From: Cranoglanis bouderius | Taxonomy: Eukaryota > Chordata > Actinopteri > Siluriformes > Cranoglanididae | Assembly (NCBI GenBank): GCA_023630585.1 | Contig: CM042551.1 | Coordinates: 19,662,001-19,726,000, forward strand | DNA: 64,000 bases | Direction of reading: 5' to 3' | Shown here: in pieces, positions 24,379 through 36,310 of the stretch | Layout of the letters: each line of letters starts with the position of its first letter | Position numbering within the stretch: position 1 is the first letter of the stretch | Made by a program: the position numbers and the translations under genes | Notes under the pieces: generated by a model | Told to the model about the DNA's origin: nothing | The model's database searches: none | What the model saw: the letters and a program-made list of their open reading frames with translations, nothing else

Positions 24379-24560
24379 TATAGACTGTATGCCTAAACTA
24401 ACACGGAATGCTTGCAGGAACACAAAATCAGCATTTTTGAGTTTCCATAAGGCTAATGAAAGCCTGTGGTCTGAATTGAACAGGGTAGTCCACAAGCACA
24501 CACCTAAGAATATAAGGAAGCTTGAAATGGAGTGTCCAAGATCACTCTAGCAGTGTAGCA
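24379..24560 (+). pseudogene. Tc1-like transposase fragment, right of the nested insertion
   Basis: The plus strand encodes NESLWSELNRVVHKHTPKNI followed by RKLEMECPRSL, the C-terminal Tc1 segment after the catalytic glutamate position (SLWSEL replaces ENLWxEL). It belongs with 23770-23935. Confidence 0.65.
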
Positions 24561-25339
24561 CTGACAGATCAGTAGCTCAAAACTTTTCCTCCTGTAGTTT
24601 GAAGGAAGTATTTAAAGTTTTTTTTTTTTTTTTTAATGTCTGTGACATATTTGTGTGAAGAAGATCTCAGCAGTCTGTGAAGTTCACATCTATCAAAATA
24701 TAAGAGGAGCTGTGAATGTGTTGAGCTGTCACTGAATTTAGTGGTGAATGCACTGCATAAAAGGACAGTTTGTTTTATTCCAAGAAAGTGTCATTTACAC
24801 TAATTAATCACATTTCTTAATCACAATACCATAGGAAGTCTATGTCTAAATGTATATAGCGAGACATACATTTACAAGAATACATATAATATGAATTATT
24901 AATATTATTAGTAGTATATTATTAATAGTAAATATGTCACTTTAAGGAATTTATTAAAGTAAGAATTTATTACAGGAAGTTAATCAAATCAAATCAAACC
25001 AGGATGGGAAAGGATTAGATTAAAAAGGACCATCTCAGTCAAAATTACACTGAATGTTTGCATATGGGTGTTAATTCCTTCTCAAAATGTTCAGTCTGAA
25101 TCTGAGGACCTTTTCACGTTGTTACTGCTGTTACTGGAATAAAGACTTTCACTTTTTTCACCTAATTCAAAGAAGTTCTTTAGTTCCTTCCAAACAATTA
25201 TCAAGTAAAGTGTGTTATTGGCACTATCTAAGTGCTGTCTGTTATTGTCTGGCAATCGAGATGTTACAATCCCCTGCAATGACTTCAGTACATGTCCTCC
25301 CATAGTTGTGAAGGAAACCACCCTGACAAGGAAGTACAA
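24561..25339. other. Intergenic, nothing recognised
   Basis: A T-run lies at 24617-24634. No gene recognised. Confidence 0.4.
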
Positions 25340-25490
25340 TGTAACTGTGGTTCTAGAGGTGACGACTTTGCTATTAGAACTCGGCAAGGAAAGGAGCAAA
25401 TGAACTTTGGACTCCACCAGGTCCAAAGGAAACTGCCCTGGCAGTCCACCGCTCAGCTGTAGAACCATAGTGACATAAATAACGTTTCTT
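25340..25490. repeat. Small MITE-like inverted repeat, copy 1
   Basis: The left part 'gtaactgtggttctagag' and right part 'ctgtagaaccatagtgacat' are imperfect inverted copies. The interior shares 'gacgactttgctattag' with 58978-59015 at 58910-59090, so both are one family. Confidence 0.5.
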
Positions 25491-25949
25491 TTCACTGTAG
25501 CATTTGTCATAAAAATTATACAATTTAATATTTAAGAATGTGTGTTTGTGTTTTTTTAAATTATGTTTTTATTATATTGTTTTTATTTTGTTATTATTAA
25601 TAACATGAATAACAATTGTCAATGTTTCCCCAAATGTAAATATGAGAATCAAATGGCAGTCACAATGCAGCAGGTTTTATGGAATCTTATATCTTATAAA
25701 ATATTGAAGAATTAATATTGGCCTTGCCTTGCTCCCATCATGCCACAAGTTACTGGTCAGCTGCTGATTATGTCACAGTTAACATATGCTTTGCTATATT
25801 TTCAGTCTAACATCATAATGAGCAGGAAAAAAAAGGTGTAATTAAGTAGACATGAGAAAAAAGGTATACAGTTATTTTTTTAATCAATGTATTATCTGTA
25901 ATGTGCTTCTACACTGAGTGTGAGTCATTTAGCACCCTCAGTATCGGTA

Positions 25950-26770
25950 TTGTTTGTGTATTCTTTTGTGGTTGCCGACAGTGTATGATGTTCTGTTAAC
26001 AACTGCGGAAGCACTGGAAAACAAGATAACAATTGACCATCAAATCAATCATTCCTTATATAAGTTCTGGCCAGCTACAACAGTCAGTTGCAGAGAAGGT
26101 CAAGTTTGTCATGGCATACAGAGACTCAGTAGACAGGAAGATCAGAGAGGCTGTGGTCAGCACAAGTTCAGGGTAGAAATGGACAGCCATTACATCAGTA
26201 ACCCTGGTGAAGGGGGCACTGAAATTGAAGGAATCCAAATGTAGGAAGGCAAGGGCTGGTGATTATCCACTTCCAGCAATGGGAGAAGGCTAACCTAAAG
26301 GAGAGGGAGCTATGGTCCATGCCGAGGTGAGAAACTTGGAGGAAGAGGGTCTCTTGAAAGTGCTTGCCCAAGAGAAAGAGCAACTGTACCAACTGATGGA
26401 AGTTGGAGCCCTTCAGAATATCCTTCCTTCTACAGCTAGTCTAAGACACCCTTCCAACCCTATTGGCAGTTTGGAAGGACGCGCCAATGCCCAAATGAGA
26501 TCCTGATAACAACCCTGAGGTCAGATGCAGTCTTTTGATCTCTAGTGGGGAAGAATGTTGCCATTGTGGAGATAACTGTTCCATGGGCAAAGGTGCAGAG
26601 AAGGCTCACAAACCTGTTCACAGTGGAGTTCAGCTGCTCAGTTTGTCTAGAACCTGCGGTGAGCCATAGGTCTGCAATGAAAAGAAAGAAGAGCTACAGC
26701 ATGTGAACTGAGAGAGGAGATCAGGCAGCTGGAAGCCAGTGAGAGATGAGCAGTGACTTGGTCACCACTG
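25950..26770 (+). pseudogene. Decayed LINE-type retroelement C-terminal region
   Basis: In broken frames the plus strand gives LLTTAEALENKITIDHQINH and later NEILITTLRSDAVF followed after a stop by VGKNVAIVEITVPWAKVQ. The RPDxVLxSxxxKxVxxVELTVPW pattern is familiar from the C-terminal endonuclease-like end of certain fish retroelement proteins. Many stops; no reverse transcriptase core seen. Assignment to a named clade is not possible from this piece. Confidence 0.5.
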
Positions 26771-29764
26771 CCAGATCTGAACGTGCATACCAGAGAGCGT
26801 AAGGAGTTGTGAGTTACAAAGCTATTTGCAAGTGTGAAACCGTGAATCAGGCATGCAGGGAAGCGATGTGAGCGAGTGCATGTTCACACAGACGTTCACA
26901 CTTTGCTATTGCTCACTCATAGGGCTACGCTCTGCTGGTGGGTCAAGGTGAATTTTGAGACTTTGTGATTGGAAATTAGATGCTTATTCCCACTGCTGTG
27001 ATTGGTCACTCTCAGCCAATCACCTTTCTTTCAGAAACAGACCTTGAAACTCATCCAATGTTCTCATACAATGTAAAATTCCCCAAACCTGTCTTTAGCC
27101 ATGTTGCTTATTTATTATAATTTAATACCTACTCTGGTTCAGTTACATGAAGCTTTGTTATTATCATTTATACTATCTTGAATCAACAATTGTGGTATCT
27201 AAGTGGTAGTTTTAAATGGCTTGTTTTTATCCTGCGGTCTAATATACAATTACAATATTGCAGCTCACTTTGGTATCAGCATCTGATATGTATTGTTAGT
27301 GGTAGGCTCTTGAATAAGGCCAGAATGGACAAAAATTATTTGCATAGTGTATAACCGAAGTTAGCACCCATGGTTGAAGCACTTGGGAAGACTGGGTACT
27401 ACCTGAGAACATCAACCCCTGGCTAAGGCAACCACCATCCCAACAAGGAGGTAAACCATGTTGCATGAAAATGAGGCACAAATGTACACCTTCCTAGCAA
27501 TAATAAACTGCCTGAAAGACACCAGAACACCAAATTAATGAATGACTCAAGACTTGCTTTCAGCACAAAAATTCTTCCACAAATTTATGAAAGAGCACTA
27601 TTAAAAGCTAAATACATCACTATAACCTCAGAGATTTTAACATAAGATAGAAACCACTGGAAGACTTCAGGAATAAAAAGGTAGGAGTAAAAAGGTTTTT
27701 TGTAAAGATATGACTGGAAACTGGGGATGCACCAATCTTGAAACCTGGACTAAAATAAATGCCACATTTATTTTGTATTACAAATGAGTGTGATGTTAAC
27801 ACATCCTCATACTGTTTCATATAACTTGGCAACAGAAGGTTGCCAGGTATCCGGTATTGGCTAATATTGATATGATATCAGAAACAAAAAATGGAAAAAG
27901 TGAGATTGGTGGATCCCTATCTGACATAGACTAATAACGCCCCTAAAATCCACATCACAAAATACCTCCTCATCTCATGTCTGCATGTCACACAGTCAGT
28001 GGTAAAGTATCTGTAAAGTATCTAGTGAGGAGTTAATACCTAAATTTGGCACATTGTTATCCAGACCACAGATATAACTACAGACTTATGTGCTATTCAG
28101 ACAGTTACATGAAAGTTTTCCTACACGAGAGGCGTGTCACAGTTATGTGTAATTCTGACCTTGGACTTATTTTTCTTGCACGATATCAGCTTGAGCGAGG
28201 AGCAGTATTAAGTCCAGCACCACTGTCTGACATTTGATGTAACTACTATACAGTATGTCACACTGAAATTTATGTTTTATACATTATAAATACACTCTAT
28301 ACAAAACTATGGAATGCAATTTGAGGCCAGTATTAAATTCATAAATACGACACTATTAATTAATCATAGCCCAATTTTTTTTTCACATGGAGAACATCAG
28401 AGGAGACAGCATCATAACTGGAGACATTGCTTATCTTGAGGATCAAATATTTTATGAACAACACTTAATTAAGGAGAGATGTAAGCATAGCAGGTGAATG
28501 CTTGTTTAGCTTGTACTAAGTGTGATGAATTAACAAAAACATGGTTATTATTTCAACAACTCAAAGTAGCAAAGTAAAAGCATGATAAAGAAATGCACGT
28601 AATCTGAGTATGCTGGTTTGAAAATCAAAGCCGATGCTTAATCATCTCTATATAGTACAAGTAGCTCTCCCCATGTGAATATTGGCATAATTGTGCATTT
28701 AAGTCAACAAATCTGAATATGCCCCAAGTGCTTAACATAGTTTTATTTTATTAATTTCACTTTATCAATTATGATCTTTTTTTGACAATGTATAAAAAGG
28801 GCTGTGCTTTCTATATGTTTCATCCATTATACAGTACATATGAATGTTTTTTTTTTTTACACTCTAACCTGCTAATGCTTCATTTCAATGTGCTGAAGTA
28901 CTGAGAACAACCAAAACAATGAGAAGTGTGTCACTGTCCAATTACTTACCAGCTGCACCATATGTAGTGTGTTCAACAGTAATGGGGCCACAGACTGTGC
29001 TCTGACCACACATCAGCTGTACAAAGATTAGGAATATTGCAGTTTGACATTTGAGTATCATTAGGAGGCTTGAATCTTGTGAGCCACAGTATAAATTAGG
29101 GTCATCTGGGATTTCTAATGCTTATGGGGGGTGAGCTGGCCATTTTAATGGCCTGTGGGTGGCAACCAAATGTCTCTTTAGGAATAAATATCTCTTAAAT
29201 TGTAGAAAAATCCACTGGGCAAGTAGTAGTGCTGCTAAATGACCAGTGAACTATGTACAGAACTCAAAGTTGCACCAAGAAACAATAGTAAATGCTATTG
29301 TTTAGAGGGATCTATGCCAAACAGAGAACTGCAGAGTCCCCCTTTATCTGTGACTGCATCATCTCAAAAGGCTTTTTTTTGGTTGTTGTTGTTTTGTTTT
29401 GTTTTTTAAACAATGTATTCAGATTAAGGCAAAAAGCTGTCAGTTATTCTAATAACTAGAACAGCATGAATATAGTACTTGTATATTTGGAATATTCATA
29501 AGCTTTTGTTGCACTCCAGTACAAGCAGATTATGTCCTATAAAACAGGCTATAATAAATAGACAGCAGAGATGTGTGATTGCATTTCCAACTTTCTCTTG
29601 CATTTGAAATGGGAAACACCCATACACACGCTGAAGGCACCCCCTACATAGAACCGACTATCACACTGCCTCTTGCTAACATCCTCTTGTAACATGCAGA
29701 ATGACATTTCTTTCTTTTCAAACAAAGACCTCAATTTTATTGCACCTTATTACAAACCTTTATA
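26771..29764. other. Long intergenic stretch, nothing recognised
   Basis: No ORF with family motifs, no tRNA, no long microsatellite. The composition is AT-rich throughout. It may include old unrecognised repeats. Confidence 0.4.
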
Positions 29765-30014
29765 CAACCTTTGGGATGAACTGGAACGCTGACTGCACCC
29801 CAGACCACCCCACGTAACATCAGTGCCTGACCGTATTAATGCTCTTGTAGCTGAATGAACACAAATCCCTACAGCTACTTTACAAAATCTAGTGGAAAGC
29901 CTTCCCAGAAGAGTGGAGCTTATAATAACAGCAAATGGAGATTATATCTGGAATGGGCTGTTTAAAAAGCACATATGGGTGTGATGGTCAGGTGTCCAAA
30001 AACTTTTGACAATA
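29765..30014 (+). pseudogene. Tc1-like fragment, 3' half (CACTATATGGCC family)
   Basis: Starts in the LWDELERxLHPRPPH-type coding region ('acctttgggatgaactggaa') and runs to the right terminal repeat 'catatgggtgtgatggtcag' ... 'ccaaaaacttttgacaatata'. The next Tc1 element begins directly after the TA. Confidence 0.7.
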
Positions 30015-30354
30015 TACGGTGCCCTCCACTAATATTGGCACCCTTGGTAAATATGAGCAAAGTGGGCTGTGAAAAATTGTCTATATTGTTTAACCTTTTG
30101 ATCTTTTGTTCAAGAAATTAAAAAAAAATACTCTGCTCTCATGGATATCAAACAATTGCAAACAAAACACAGGTTTATCTTTGTTAAATATAGCTGTGCA
30201 ACAATTATTGGCACCCCTAAGAATTCATATGGGAAAAATATATTTGAAGTATATTCCCATTGATATTTTACTTTTTTTAAGTACACCTGGGTGACTAAGA
30301 CTGGGAAATTGTTCAACCAATTGTTCAACCAAGAAAATTGTTCATATAGCTGTG

Positions 30355-31296
30355 ATGTGCAGCAAAAGGTTGTTGAGCTTCACAAAATGGGAAGTGGCTA
30401 TAAGAAAACAGCACAAGCATTGAAAATGCCCATTTCCACCATCAGGGCAATAATTCAGAAGTTCTAATCAACTGGAAATGTTATGAATCAACCTGGAATT
30501 GGATGTGTGTCTGTATTGTCTCAACGCACTGTGAAGAGGATGGTTCGAGTGGCCAAAAAATCTCCAATGATCACAGGTGGAGAATTGCAGAAGTTAGTTG
30601 TGTCTTGGGGTCAGAAAGTCTCCAAAACTACAATCTGAAGTCACCTACATCACCACAAGTTGTTTGGAAGGGTTTCAAGAAAAAAGCCTCTACTCTCATC
30701 CAAAAACAAACTCAAGCATCTTCAGTTTGCCAGACACTACTGGAACTTCAAATGGGATCGGGTTCTATGGTCAGATGAAACCAAAATAGAGCTTTTTGGC
30801 AATAAACACCAGAGGTGGTTTTGGTGCACACAGAGAGGTAGCCATATAGAAAAGTACCTCATGCAAACGGTTAAATATGGTGGTGGCTCTTTAATGTTTT
30901 GGGGCTGTTTTTCTGCCAGAGGACCTGGACATTTTGTTAGGATACATGGCATCATGGACTCTATCAAATATCAACAGATATTAAATGAAAACCTGACTGC
31001 TTCTGCCAAAAAGCTTAAAATGGGCCATGGTTGGATCTTCCAGCAGGACAACGATCCAAAACATACATCAAAATCAACACAAAAAGTGGTTTACTGACCA
31101 CAAAATCAAGGTCCTGCCCTGGCCATCCCAGTCCCCTGACTTGAAACCCATAGAAAACCTTTGGGGTGAACTGAAGAGGAGAGTTCACCAGTGTGGACCT
31201 CAAAATTTGAAAGATCTGGAGAGATTGTGTAAGGAGGAATGGTCTCAGATCCCTTGCCATGTATTCTCCAACCTCATCGGGCATTATAGGAGATGA
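30355..31296 (+). pseudogene. Tc1-like transposase pseudogene, nearly complete
   Basis: The N-terminal HTH region is frame-broken (VVELHKMGSGYKKTAQALKM, then stops). The core is open from 30660: DRVLWSDETKIELFG (first Asp), KYGGGSLMFWGCFSARGPGH and WIFQQDNDPKHTSKST (second Asp). A one-frame shift within the 'aaatcaacacaaaaagtgg' run then gives WPSQSPDLKPIENLWGELKR (glutamate) and ends at IGHYRR stop. All three catalytic residues are still encoded but in two frames, so it is inactive as read. Confidence 0.88.
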
Positions 31297-31473
31297 CTCA
31301 GAGCTGTTATCTTGGCAAAGGGAGGTAGCACAAAGTACTGACTAAAAGGGTGCCAATAATTGTTGCACACCTATATTTAACAAAGATAAACCTGTGTTTT
31401 GTTTGCAATTGTTTGATATCCATGAGAGCATTTTTATAAATTATTTTGCTCATATTTACCAAGGATGCCAATA

Positions 31474-31587
31474 CGGGGCAGTGGTAGCTCAGTAGTTCAA
31501 ATCCCAGCACCACCATGCTGCCACTGTTGGGCGATTGAGCCCTTAACCCTCAACTTCCCGGGCAAAAATGGCTGTGTTCACGGTTTG

Positions 31588-31640
<53 letters not shown>

Positions 31641-31740
31641 CACTACTCACAACTAATGTGTGCACTAACTTGGATGGGTTAAATGTAGAGGACATTGCAT
31701 GGGTTACCATACATTGGCCTTCACATGTCACTTTCACTTT
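31474..31740 (+). mobile_element. tRNA-derived SINE nested in a Tc1 terminal repeat, with a GT microsatellite
   Basis: The head GGGGCAGTGGTAGCTCAGTA has an A-box-like TGGTAGCTCAGT and, after a deletion, a B-box-like GTTCAAATCCC directly behind it. The body has 'ccactgttgggcgattgagcc', a (GT)n tract (31589-31639) and the tail 'gatgggttaaatgtagagga'...'cactttcacttt'. AATA occurs at both edges (31470-31473, 31741-31744), a possible short target duplication. Confidence 0.75.
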
Positions 31741-31762
31741 AATATTAGTGGAGGGCACTGTA

Positions 31763-32423
31763 GCGTATAAAGGTCAATCAGTATAAGAGGGAGTGAAGAG
31801 GGATTTTTCTGAAGAACAGTGGGCAGTTTAACAGCTCACGACAAACAAGGGACTCATGGACAACTATCAAAAAACATAAACACAGTCGTTGATCATCCAG
31901 GTAACAACACACAGTAATAAGAATCGAGTGTATGTAAACTTTTGAACTGGTTCATTTGTGTAAAGTCAGTCATTATTGTGTCTTGTGGACTATATGTAAA
32001 CATTTATGTGAAATAAGTTATTTAGGGCAGGACTAAATAAAAAGCTACATGCAATTTTCAGGATCCCTCTTTTTTTTTTTTTTTTTTTTTTTAATTATTA
32101 ACATTTTGCAGATTCTGCAAGGGGTATTTACATTTACGAGCACACCTGTATGTGCAAGTACATTTTATGAACATGTAGGATAGGTAGATATAGAGATATG
32201 AAAATAGCAAACATCTGATATCACACATGTCTCAAGAAATAGTTTCATTGTTTAAGCTGATTTAAGTGGGGTTATAGCATTGGATGAACTATCATTCCAA
32301 TGTGGCACATATTTAGCTAAAATAATGGTCACATTATATAGTATACCTATTACTATAATTTATTGATGTGCAGGGTACGTTTCATCCTTAGACATAATAA
32401 ATGGGACAGCTTTATGGATAAGG
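31763..32423. other. Intergenic between two Tc1 elements
   Basis: AT-rich, with a T-run at 32071-32092. Nothing else recognised. Confidence 0.4.
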
Positions 32424-33751
32424 GTTGCTGTTTATCTTAATTTACAAATTATTCAACCCCCATTGCAAATCAGGTTTATTGTCAAAATTTACAGACTTTC
32501 AGCTGTTTGCAATGAACAAATCAAACAAATGCAATTGAAATAGTTCAACACAACGAATGCTTCAAGTGGTTTCCCCAAATTCAACTGAAAATGACTTCTC
32601 CAGTCTCAAAATTATTTAACCCCCTGAATAGAATCCCTCACAACAGCACACATATGCAAAACAGGTGTTGTCTTAAGCACACTTGATGCAACTATCAAGG
32701 GCTTCATACTTTGCACCAGGTGTGCTTGAGCTGGAACACATGAAATACCTGAACTGGCTAGAGGCAGAAAATACACAAAATACCTAAACGGGGCAGAAAA
32801 AGGAAGCTATCAATGGCTGCAACCAGATTTTTGAGAAGGCAGGTTATGAAAAACCCTCGAGTGACTGCAAAAGACCCACAGCAAGACTTGGTGGCAACAG
32901 ACACTGAGGTTTCAGTGAGCACAGTATGGCGTGTACTAAACGTAGAAGGTTTCCATGCCAGAACTCCAAGACGTACACCACTACTGACCCAAAAACACAA
33001 GAAAATCGGCTCAAAATCATATAAATAAGCCATATAAGTTTTGGGATTCTGTTCTGTGGAGCGATGAAACAAACTACACTGGCCATTGGCACGATGGATC
33101 ATCGGTATGTCTGGAGAAAGAAGAATGAAGAAAGAGCATTCTCGGTGGCTCGGTGATGCTCTGGGGCTGCTTTTCATCCTCTGGCACTGGAAACCTGCAA
33201 GATGCATTCATTGAAGTATCAGGAAATCCTAGGAGAAAACATCATGCCGTCTGTGAGGAAACTGAAGCTTGGGCGTCATTGGACCTTCCAACAGAACAAT
33301 GATCAGAAGCATACCTCAAATTCCACCAAGGCTTGGTTGCAGAAGAAGTCCTGGAAGAAGTCACCTGACTTGAACCCCATAGAAAATCTCTGGTGGGATT
33401 CGAAGAAGGCAGTTGCAGCACGCAAACCCAAGAATATTACTGAACTGGAGGCCATTGCTCATGAGGAATGGGCTAAGATTCCTCAGGAACGCTGCCAGAA
33501 GCTGGTGTCTAGCTATCTCATTTGCAGCAGGCCATAACAGCAAAAGGGTGCTTGCCTAAGTACTAAAGATGCTTGCCATGAAGGGGTTGAATATTTTGGG
33601 GTTGAATTTGGGGAAACCACTTGAAGCATTCTTTGTGTTGAGCTATTTCAACTGCTTTGTTTGATTTGTTCATTGCAAACATCTGAAAGTCTGTAAATTT
33701 TGACAATAAACATGATTTGCAATGGGGGTTGAATAATTTTGATTGCAACTG
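32424..33751 (+). mobile_element. Tc1-like transposon (ATTATTCAACCCCCATTGC family)
   Basis: The left terminal repeat includes AAATTATTCAACCCCCATTG (from 32446) and the right one CAATGGGGGTTGAATAATTTT, ending GATTGCAACTG at 33751 before TA. Long inverted arms share TTGTCAAAATTTACAGACTT and CAAGTGGTTTCCCC words. The outermost left bases are degraded. Confidence 0.85.
32813..33537 (+). pseudogene. Tc1-like transposase pseudogene
   Basis: Reads MAATRFLRRQVMKNPRVTAK with the second HTH (VSVSTVWRVLNVEGFHART), then breaks. The first catalytic Asp is in a short frame (LWSDETNYTG-like, near 33055). In the third frame (33202-33537) it reads HWTFQQNNDQKHTSNSTKAW, with the expected aspartate of QDND changed to Asn, then SPDLNPIENLWWDSKKAV with the glutamate, and ends shortly after EEWAKIPQERCQKLVSSY. 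Frameshifts plus the D-to-N change make it inactive. Confidence 0.85.
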
Positions 33752-35209
33752 TATAATAAAAATTTTGAGTGATTGTGCCTGTCCACCCTCACCTCAATCA
33801 AATGAATGCAAATTGGTTTCCTGAAGGAAGGCAATCCCCACTTTAAGTTGCTTCAAATGTGACAGCCTTTTACTGTGTCTGACAGGATGGTTAAGAGATT
33901 TAACATTTCTACTTGTAATGTTATCGGACAGTCAGACCTGATATATTTTAATGTTGTGTTTTAGCCATATCCTGTCATAAAATTGATTAGGATAGATTTA
34001 GGTACCTTGGTATCATACCTCATAACAAAGTGATCAAAGAATCCCATGAAAACTTATCCACACATTTAAGTGCTTGGGAACCTTGGTTTAGCAGATGAGT
34101 GTATTCATCCAGAAAACTTTGCATGCTTGATAAAAAATAGAGAATTGCTGAATTGAGAGGGGAAAAAGTAATTTCAGTCAGATCTCAGCAGAATATTGTT
34201 AGTGGCAAGGTCAAATATTTGCCACTGTCTGTCTTCTTTGAATCTCAGTAGCTATCAGTGCAAAAAAAGAAAAAATATATTACATAGAATTAACTTTCCA
34301 GGTCAGGTAAACATGTGTGACAGTTCTGTTATATAACTTCACATACGCTACAGCATCCGCTGGGTCTGTGAACTCATCTGTTCCATTGTAGGAAACACAG
34401 AGCCTGGCTGAGTAAAGTATGCAGTAGAAGATGCCCTCCGGATGTAATCTCTTCAGATCAGCGAACGCAGATCTGGCTCATGCTACACTGAGGTGTTATT
34501 GTAGTCTGAAGATATGGAGATTGTAACTTCTTTAAATATCCAAGTTGCCGTGGATGAAGAGCATGATCAACACCTCCTTATCAACCCTCAATGACATAAC
34601 AACTTTTTTTTCAGCCACTTTATTCGGTCAGCCACCTTGAATTGAAGCTTGTGTATAATTTGCAGAAACAACACCTCATACAAGCACACAGACAGGCCTT
34701 GCTCCATTTCCATGAGAGACTTTTAAAATGCATTAAACCAGAATAAAGTTTTTAAAAAATACCTCTGCTGTTTTGTCAGTCTGTAGCTTGGTTTTTCTGC
34801 TATCCAATTGACCTGAAGTAGACTGAGTTAGTTCTGACCTGAAGCGTATGGAGATTTTTCAGTTTTCAGATAAAAGAGAATCTCGGCCTTCATAACCACA
34901 TCCTACTCCATTGCTTGCTCACTATCACCTGCCAACACACACTCTTCTCAGTGCATATTTAACAATAACAAAATTAGCTGAACACATTAGGATTAGAGCT
35001 CTAAACTTAGCTCCTTGAATCCACTACGTCAGTTCCTGTTTGAGAACGGGAGAGGACATGAGGCAAGGGGACCTTTTATAGGCTACCCATGTTGGGTAAT
35101 GGTCACAAGGTGAGATCTTTACTAGTACTGACGGAAGATCAGTCCACTCCAAACAGGACTTCTGTGGCATGTTGCAGGAGCCACAATCGACCACAGTGAA
35201 ATACCATTT
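33752..35209. other. Intergenic, nothing recognised
   Basis: No gene or confident repeat. AT-rich. Confidence 0.4.
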
Positions 35210-35705
35210 AATTACACACAGAGATTGGCACTCGAGTTTGCGACTCGAGTCCAAGTCAGAGTTAAGTCCCATAAAAATAGACCTCAGACTTGACTTGCAA
35301 CTCGTCCTTAATGACTTCTGATTTGACTTGCACTCGTAAATAGTAACTTGTGAGCAATAAGTCTTTCCGTGATTACACACACACGGTGTGTGTGAAAGTT
35401 ACAGAAAAATAATTTTTATTTCTGCTTGTGTGGTTGCTTTATTTCGTTTATTTATATTGGGCTACAGCCTCCCGGACCTAAATCTAGTTATGTATCATAA
35501 CATGTCCCTGCTAGCACCAGTGTACAGTAAACAGCAGAGCTTCAATGCTTCGGCAGGAGCACCGTTCATGGTAGCCTTCAGCTACAGAGACTATAAAGAG
35601 TATATTGGAGTGTATAAAGAATGTGGGAAGAAGATTAAAGCCACTGGATCAACTACATTGAACTTCATAAGACACCTGAAAACACACCTATACAGGCTTG
35701 TTTAG
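35210..35705 (+). pseudogene. hAT element fragment with BED zinc finger
   Basis: The left part (35225-35350) is built of repeated 'actcgagtccaag' / 'gacttg' words typical of a fish hAT subterminal region. About 240 bp further an open frame reads YKECGKKIKATGSTTLNFIR followed by HLKTHL: a BED finger with C-x2-C...H-x4-H-type ligands (CGK; HLKTH). It stops at 35705 shortly after the finger, so the catalytic domain is missing. Confidence 0.6.
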
Positions 35706-35906
35706 TTAGCGATATTACTGTTGTTAACAAGACATCCCTCTGTTCACAACCATAGCATATTCGTGACATAATTATCAAAGGTGGTTGACCTACCTGCTAT
35801 GTTTGGTAACACTAGAAATAAACATCTACATCTACCATTCATCACGATTTCTTGTCTTAGTATTAGACATTTGAGGAACAAATGCCTGATAAGTTTTGAA
35901 ACACCA

Positions 35907-36310
35907 AGCACTTTATTAGGAACACCTGTACACCTACTCATTCATGCAATTATTTAATCAGCCAATCGTGTGGCAGCAGTGCAATGCATAAAATCATGCA
36001 GATACGGGTAATGTTTACATCTACCATCAGAATGGGAAAAAAGTGTGATTTCAGTGATTTGGACCGTGGCATGATTGTTGGTGCCAGATGGGCTGGTTTG
36101 AGTAATTCAGAAACTGCTGATAACCTGTGATTTTCACACACAGCAGTCTCTAGAGTTTACTTAGAATGATGTGAAAAACAAAAAACATCAATTGAGTGAC
36201 AGTTCTAAGGGTGGAAATGCCTTATTGATGAGAGATGTCGGGTGAGCTACAACAGCAGAAGACCGCGTCGGGTTCCACGTCTGTTCCACTTCTGTGAGCC
36301 AAGAACAAGA
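35907..36310 (+). pseudogene. Tc1-like element remnant (CACTCACTGGCCAC family), copy 2
   Basis: The terminal word 'agcactttattaggaacacc' is followed by 'ccaatcgtgtggcagcagtgcaatgcat' and a short transposase start MGKKCDFSDLDRGMIVGARW, then stops and a deletion to SYNSRRPRRVPR. Truncated on the right. Confidence 0.7.

Larger units (their letters stand above)
30017..31760 (+). mobile_element. Nearly full-length Tc1-like transposon with a SINE in its right terminal repeat
   Basis: The left end is CGGTGCCCTCCACTAATATT after TA; the right end is TATTAGTGGAGGGCACTG before TA. The terminal repeats are about 200 bp (inner word GGCACCCCTAAGAATTC left, GGGTGCCAATAATTGTTGC right). The right repeat is interrupted by a 267-bp SINE (31474-31740). 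The transposase between them is a pseudogene. Confidence 0.9.

Noticed and set aside
31474..31560. Possible functional tRNA gene
   Set aside because: A- and B-box-like words are adjacent without room for a cloverleaf, and the sequence continues as a SINE body.
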